Below, piece by piece: positions 5,966-8,904 of a stretch of DNA of 8,904 nt. Source of the stretch: Actinomycetes bacterium (GTDB taxonomy: Bacteria; Actinomycetota; Actinomycetes; Mycobacteriales; Mycobacteriaceae). The position numbers were made by a program, and so were the translations under genes. Position 1 is the first letter of the stretch. Each line of letters starts with the position of its first letter. The notes below the pieces were generated by a model that was not told the DNA's origin, made no database searches, and saw only the letters and a list, made by a program, of their open reading frames with translations. The stretch spans positions 1-8,904 of the forward strand of contig JAEWGK010000227.1 of NCBI GenBank assembly GCA_023388385.1, in the 5' to 3' direction.

Positions 5966-6786
5966 CGGGCATCGCCCGCGGCGGAGGCGGTGCGCTGCTC
6001 CTCCACCGCGGCGAGGCCCCGGACCAGCAGCAGCTGCGCCAGGCAGTAGGTGTCCATCACCGCGGCATCCAGGGCCCGGCGAGCCAGGCCGCCGCGCGGG
6101 CGGGTGAACAGGCTGCGGGCCATGAGGATCGTGTCCGAGATCAGGAACACGTTCGCCCCGTGGGAGATGCCGTAGGCGGCGTCCCCCACCGGCAGCCCGG
6201 TCACGGCGTCACGGTCGACGGGGCCCGCGCCGCGGACCAGCGCGCGATCGTCGCCCAGCACACCGGTGAACGCCAGCAGCGGCCCGTACAGCAGCGCGGC
6301 GGGCAGGAAGCCCGGCCGCCGCAGGGCGACCAGCGCGGCTCCGCCGGCGGCGGCCGGAGCGCGCAGGGCAATGCCCGCCGCGGTCGGCCGGGCGCCGTTG
6401 CGCCACATGAGGCCCTGGTGGGACAGCTGGGTGACGGCGAACGCCGCGGAGCCCCGGTTGAGGGGCGGGTCCTCCGGCATGAGCAGCAGGTCACCGAGCC
6501 AGGCGCCGGCGAGGCCGACGAGCAGCGCCGCGGCACCCCCGTCGCCGATGGTGCGCCGGCGGCGGACGACGCCCGCCGCCAGCAGCGGCATGAGCAGGGA
6601 CTTCGACGCCTTCCGGGGTTTCTCCCACCCCGCCAGCGACGACACGACGTTGACGCCCCAGGCGCCGATGTAGGCGAAGGTCTCCGGCTCGCGGCGGAAG
6701 CTGGCGAGCACCGCGGAGTCGAGGGCCGCCAGGCCCTCGCGCGTGCGGTCGACGACGGTGTCGCGGAGGGTGCGCGGATCGATCAT
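5962..6786 (-). CDS. YhhN/TMEM86-type lysoplasmalogenase-like membrane protein
   Basis: Predicted polytopic membrane protein of 274 aa with about seven or eight hydrophobic segments between residues ~36 and 260. YhhN-family blocks are visible: WEKPRKASKSLLMPLLA (54-70), LAGAWLGDLLLMPED (92-106, with the conserved Asp99), FAVTQLSHQGLM (116-127), GANVFLISDTILMAR (210-224, with SD), and YCLAQLLLVRGLA (247-259). Characterised members hydrolyse the vinyl-ether bond of lysoplasmalogens; many bacterial members have no proven substrate. The N-terminal ~35 residues are polar and cytosolic. ATG 6786 has GGGGAG six nt upstream, within the last codons region of pyrE, and follows the pyrE stop by 13 nt. 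Its stop overlaps the next start as ATGA. It takes the position of Rv0381c in M. tuberculosis; I cannot say whether they are homologous. Confidence 0.8.
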   Translation of the reverse strand: MIDPRTLRDTVVDRTREGLAALDSAVLASFRREPETFAYIGAWGVNVVSSLAGWEKPRKASKSLLMPLLAAGVVRRRRTIGDGGAAALLVGLAGAWLGDLLLMPEDPPLNRGSAAFAVTQLSHQGLMWRNGARPTAAGIALRAPAAAGGAALVALRRPGFLPAALLYGPLLAFTGVLGDDRALVRGAGPVDRDAVTGLPVGDAAYGISHGANVFLISDTILMARSLFTRPRGGLARRALDAAVMDTYCLAQLLLVRGLAAVEEQRTASAAGDAR

Positions 6787-6799
6787 GTGCGGCTCCCCG

Positions 6800-7354
6800 T
6801 CAGGCGAGGCCCAGGTCGTCGAGGCCGAGGAGGCTGCGGTACTCCAGCCCCTCGGCGCGGATGACGTCGGCGGCGCCGGTGGCGCGGTCGACGACGGTGG
6901 CGACTCCGACGACCTCCGCGCCGGCCTCACGCAGCGCGGCGACGGCGGTGAGCGGGGAGTTGCCCGTGGTCGTGGTGTCCTCGACGACGAGGACGCGCCT
7001 GCCGACGACGTCCGGGCCCTCGATGCGACGCTGCATGCCGTGCTTCTTCGCCTCCTTGCGGACGACGAAGGCGTCGATGTCGCGGCCGTCCGCATGCATG
7101 ACGGAGGTGGCGACCGGGTCGGCGCCGAGGGTGAGCCCGCCGACAGCGGCGAAGTCCCAGTCCGCGGTGAGCTCGCGCAGCAGGGCACCGATGAGCGGCG
7201 CGGCCTCGTGGTGCAGGGTCGCGCGGCGCAGGTCGACGTAGTAGTCGGCCTCCCGGCCGGACGACAGCGTCACCCTGCCGTGGACGACGGCGAGCTCGCG
7301 CACGAGCTGCGCGAGGCGGTCTTTCTTCTCCTGGTCGACTGCGGGAGCGGTCAT
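6800..7354 (-). CDS. pyrE: Orotate phosphoribosyltransferase
   Basis: Predicted cytosolic enzyme of 184 aa that converts orotate and PRPP to orotidine 5'-phosphate and pyrophosphate, the fifth step of de novo UMP synthesis. The PRPP-binding motif VLVVEDTTTTGNS is at 121-133. The orotate-side motif SSGREADYYVDLR lies at 31-43, GGLTLGADPVA at 72-82, and the flexible catalytic loop VRKEAKKHG at 98-106 carries the expected basic residues. Length agrees with short actinobacterial PyrE. The ATG has AGGAAGG nine nt upstream and overlaps the TGA of the preceding gene (ATGA). I see no PyrR-type attenuator before it, as expected for an internal operon gene. No other pyr gene is in the window. Confidence 0.96.
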   Translation of the reverse strand: MTAPAVDQEKKDRLAQLVRELAVVHGRVTLSSGREADYYVDLRRATLHHEAAPLIGALLRELTADWDFAAVGGLTLGADPVATSVMHADGRDIDAFVVRKEAKKHGMQRRIEGPDVVGRRVLVVEDTTTTGNSPLTAVAALREAGAEVVGVATVVDRATGAADVIRAEGLEYRSLLGLDDLGLA

Positions 7355-8862
7355 CGCTTGGTGCCTTCCTGTTCTGTGTCGTCGTTGTCCGTGCCGTCCG
7401 CGGGGCCGGCCGGCCGGTCCTCAGCGGGGTCTCCGGCGGCGGGGTCGGCCACGGCCGGGCCGTCCCCGAAAATGCCGGATGGCGCGTCACCGTCGCGAAG
7501 GACCCGGACCCCCGTGCGCGGGGCGCGGACGTGGTCCGGATCCTGCCCGAGCGCGGGCAGCTCCGAGGCGGAATCGCCCGCCCCCGATCCCAGGTCCCGG
7601 AATTCGCCGTCGCCCATGCGCCTGCCGACGGATCGGCTGGGCATGTCGACGGGCTCCGCCGGGGCGACGGGTGCGGGCCGCCACACGGGGTCCTCGTCCT
7701 GCGGCTCGGCGGGCGAGGCCGCGGGCGCGTCCGGGACGGCCCGGAGGTGGCGGTCCATCGGGCCCGCCGCACCGGCCGGAGCTCCGCGATCCGCGGAGTC
7801 CCGGTCCGTGCCCGCGTCGCCGGCGCGGGGCCGGGTCGGGTCCCACGTCGCGGGGTCCAGCGAGCGGCCGCCGTCCGTCGGCGGCAGACGGCGCGCGACG
7901 CCGGAGAACTCCGCGACCGCCGGCAGCGCCTCCTCCCACTGCTCCGGGCCGGACTCGCGGGCGAGCAGTGCGATGGCCCACTCCCCCTCGGCCCACAGGG
8001 CCTCGACGCAGCCCGGCATGCGCCGCACGGAGTCGATCTCCGCTGCGGTGAGCAGGCGGCGGACCAGGACGGGGTCGGTCGAGGCGACGGACCCACCGGG
8101 GACCTCCTCCACCAGGCTCAGGCCGTCGCCGCGGTCGCGCGCGAACTCCAGCACGACGTCGGAGCCCGCGTCGCGCCGCAGGGCGATGACGGTGCGGCCG
8201 CCGACGTCGGCGAGACGCAGCTCGCTGCCGTAGGCGAATCCGCTGACGACGTCGCGGGCCTGCCCCTCCGGGGTGCGGGCCCACACGGCCGACAACCGGG
8301 GATCGGCGCGGGTGTACTCGCCGTTGATCTCCCGGGCCCACGCGCGGCGGGCGCGGCGACCGTGACGTGGGAAGCGCAACCGGTCCGCCAGCCCGGCGAA
8401 CGGGCCGGTGCGGACCGCCCGGGGATGACGCGCCGCGGCACCCTCCATCTCCCGACCGGCGGCGTCGTGCAGATCCGCGTCGTCGGCGGCGGCCGCGTCG
8501 TCGGCGGCGGCCGCGTCGCCGTCGGTCGCAGGGGTATCACCGGTGCGGTTCGGGTCCTCCGAGGGCTCGTCCTCATCCGCGTTCAGGTCGACCCCGCCGG
8601 TCGTATCATCCGCGTCGTCCGCGCCAGGTCCGACGTCGTCGACGAGCTCGGCGTCGACGTAGCCGTCGTCACGCATCCCGTCGTCCCCGGCCTCCAGGGC
8701 CGCGGGAGCCGCGTCGCCGGCGAATTCCCCGCCATCCTCATCCGGGAAGGGGCCTCGGTCGGACTCCCCGTCCTCGGAGTCCGCGCGGCGCCCGCGGCGG
8801 CGCCGGCCCTTGCCGCGGCGCGAACCCGTGTCGTCGTCCCGCCCCGGGGTTCGCCGGATCAT
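7351..8862 (-). CDS. Acidic, low-complexity-flanked protein upstream of pyrE (Rv0383c-position, function unknown)
   Basis: About 503 aa if started at ATG 8862. A basic cluster (RRGKGRRRRGRR) opens the protein, followed by ~110 residues very rich in Asp, Ala and Gly that look disordered. A folded domain spans ~150-330, with RRARRAWAREINGEYTR, DVVSGFAYGSELRLADVGG, RTVIALRRDAGSDVVLEFAR and EIDSVRRMPGCVEALWAEGE. A second Pro/Asp/Ala-rich arm of ~170 residues follows to the C-terminus. I see no transmembrane segment or signal peptide. M. tuberculosis has Rv0383c (annotated as possibly secreted, from memory) at this position; I infer but cannot prove homology. The frame is open to the window edge: ATG 8862 has GGGGTG six nt upstream, GTG 8871 is an alternative, and a start outside the window is possible. 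Its TGA overlaps the pyrE ATG, so the two are probably coupled. Confidence 0.75.
   Translation of the reverse strand: MIRRTPGRDDDTGSRRGKGRRRRGRRADSEDGESDRGPFPDEDGGEFAGDAAPAALEAGDDGMRDDGYVDAELVDDVGPGADDADDTTGGVDLNADEDEPSEDPNRTGDTPATDGDAAAADDAAAADDADLHDAAGREMEGAAARHPRAVRTGPFAGLADRLRFPRHGRRARRAWAREINGEYTRADPRLSAVWARTPEGQARDVVSGFAYGSELRLADVGGRTVIALRRDAGSDVVLEFARDRGDGLSLVEEVPGGSVASTDPVLVRRLLTAAEIDSVRRMPGCVEALWAEGEWAIALLARESGPEQWEEALPAVAEFSGVARRLPPTDGGRSLDPATWDPTRPRAGDAGTDRDSADRGAPAGAAGPMDRHLRAVPDAPAASPAEPQDEDPVWRPAPVAPAEPVDMPSRSVGRRMGDGEFRDLGSGAGDSASELPALGQDPDHVRAPRTGVRVLRDGDAPSGIFGDGPAVADPAAGDPAEDRPAGPADGTDNDDTEQEGTKR
8475..8518. repeat. 18-bp tandem repeat, about 2.4 copies
   Basis: The unit CCGCGTCGTCGGCGGCGG occurs twice in a row without mismatch (8475-8492, 8493-8510), followed by a partial third copy. 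It is in frame within the acidic arm of the gene upstream of pyrE and encodes a repeated six-residue Asp-Asp-Ala-Ala-Ala-Ala unit. It could vary in copy number by slippage without frameshift. Confidence 0.85.
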
Positions 8863-8904
8863 CGCCGGCACCCCGTTGGGGCGGGCCGCGCCGACGATGC
8901 GAGC

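Noticed and set aside
6743..8233. 496-aa plus-strand open frame
   Set aside because: Antisense to pyrE and the gene upstream of it. Ser/Arg/Pro-rich, no motif, whereas the minus strand has clear PyrE motifs.
8475..8518. CRISPR-like or mobile-element repeat
   Set aside because: Units are 18 bp with no spacers and are in frame inside a coding region, so this is a simple coding tandem repeat.

Overview
This is a very GC-rich window (roughly 70% or more by eye) from an actinobacterium, most likely Corynebacterium or a close relative in the Mycobacteriales. From memory, the gene set matches two chromosomal blocks of Mycobacterium tuberculosis: Rv0380c (SpoU methyltransferase), Rv0381c, pyrE and Rv0383c, and the fba neighbourhood with a DUF3151 protein (Rv0360c) and a GH76 protein (Rv0365c). 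Corynebacteria tend to have these blocks side by side. All names come from motif reading and recalled synteny; no search was run.

Layout. A plus-strand gene enters from the left edge and ends at 564. Everything after it is on the minus strand. The cluster nearest the left holds a FUSC-type membrane protein (627-2018) just downstream of a DUF3151 gene (2042-2452). Next is an ornithine cyclodeaminase/mu-crystallin family gene (2569-3552). A gene-free stretch (3553-3924) follows, rich in hairpins and holding one convincing plus-strand terminator. After it come a GH76 gene without a signal peptide (3925-5139) and a tightly packed pyrE operon, transcribed right to left. The operon order is a large acidic protein of unknown function, pyrE, a lysoplasmalogenase-like membrane protein, and a TrmH/SpoU RNA methyltransferase. 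Two ATGA stop/start overlaps and one 13-nt gap tie these four together.

Functionally this is mostly housekeeping: UMP synthesis (PyrE), RNA 2'-O-methylation, a membrane lipid enzyme, a mannanase-fold enzyme that appears cytosolic, and an inner-membrane protein of the aromatic-acid-exporter type. I found no mobile element, CRISPR array, tRNA, rRNA or defence system. The stretches most worth a second look are the 3553-3924 intergenic region (a possible structured RNA, and a possible iron-regulator half-site), the ornithine cyclodeaminase paralogue beside it, and the long low-complexity arms of the protein upstream of pyrE. Three start codons were set downstream of the longest possible ORF because promoter-like or ribosome-binding sequence sits at the upstream candidate.
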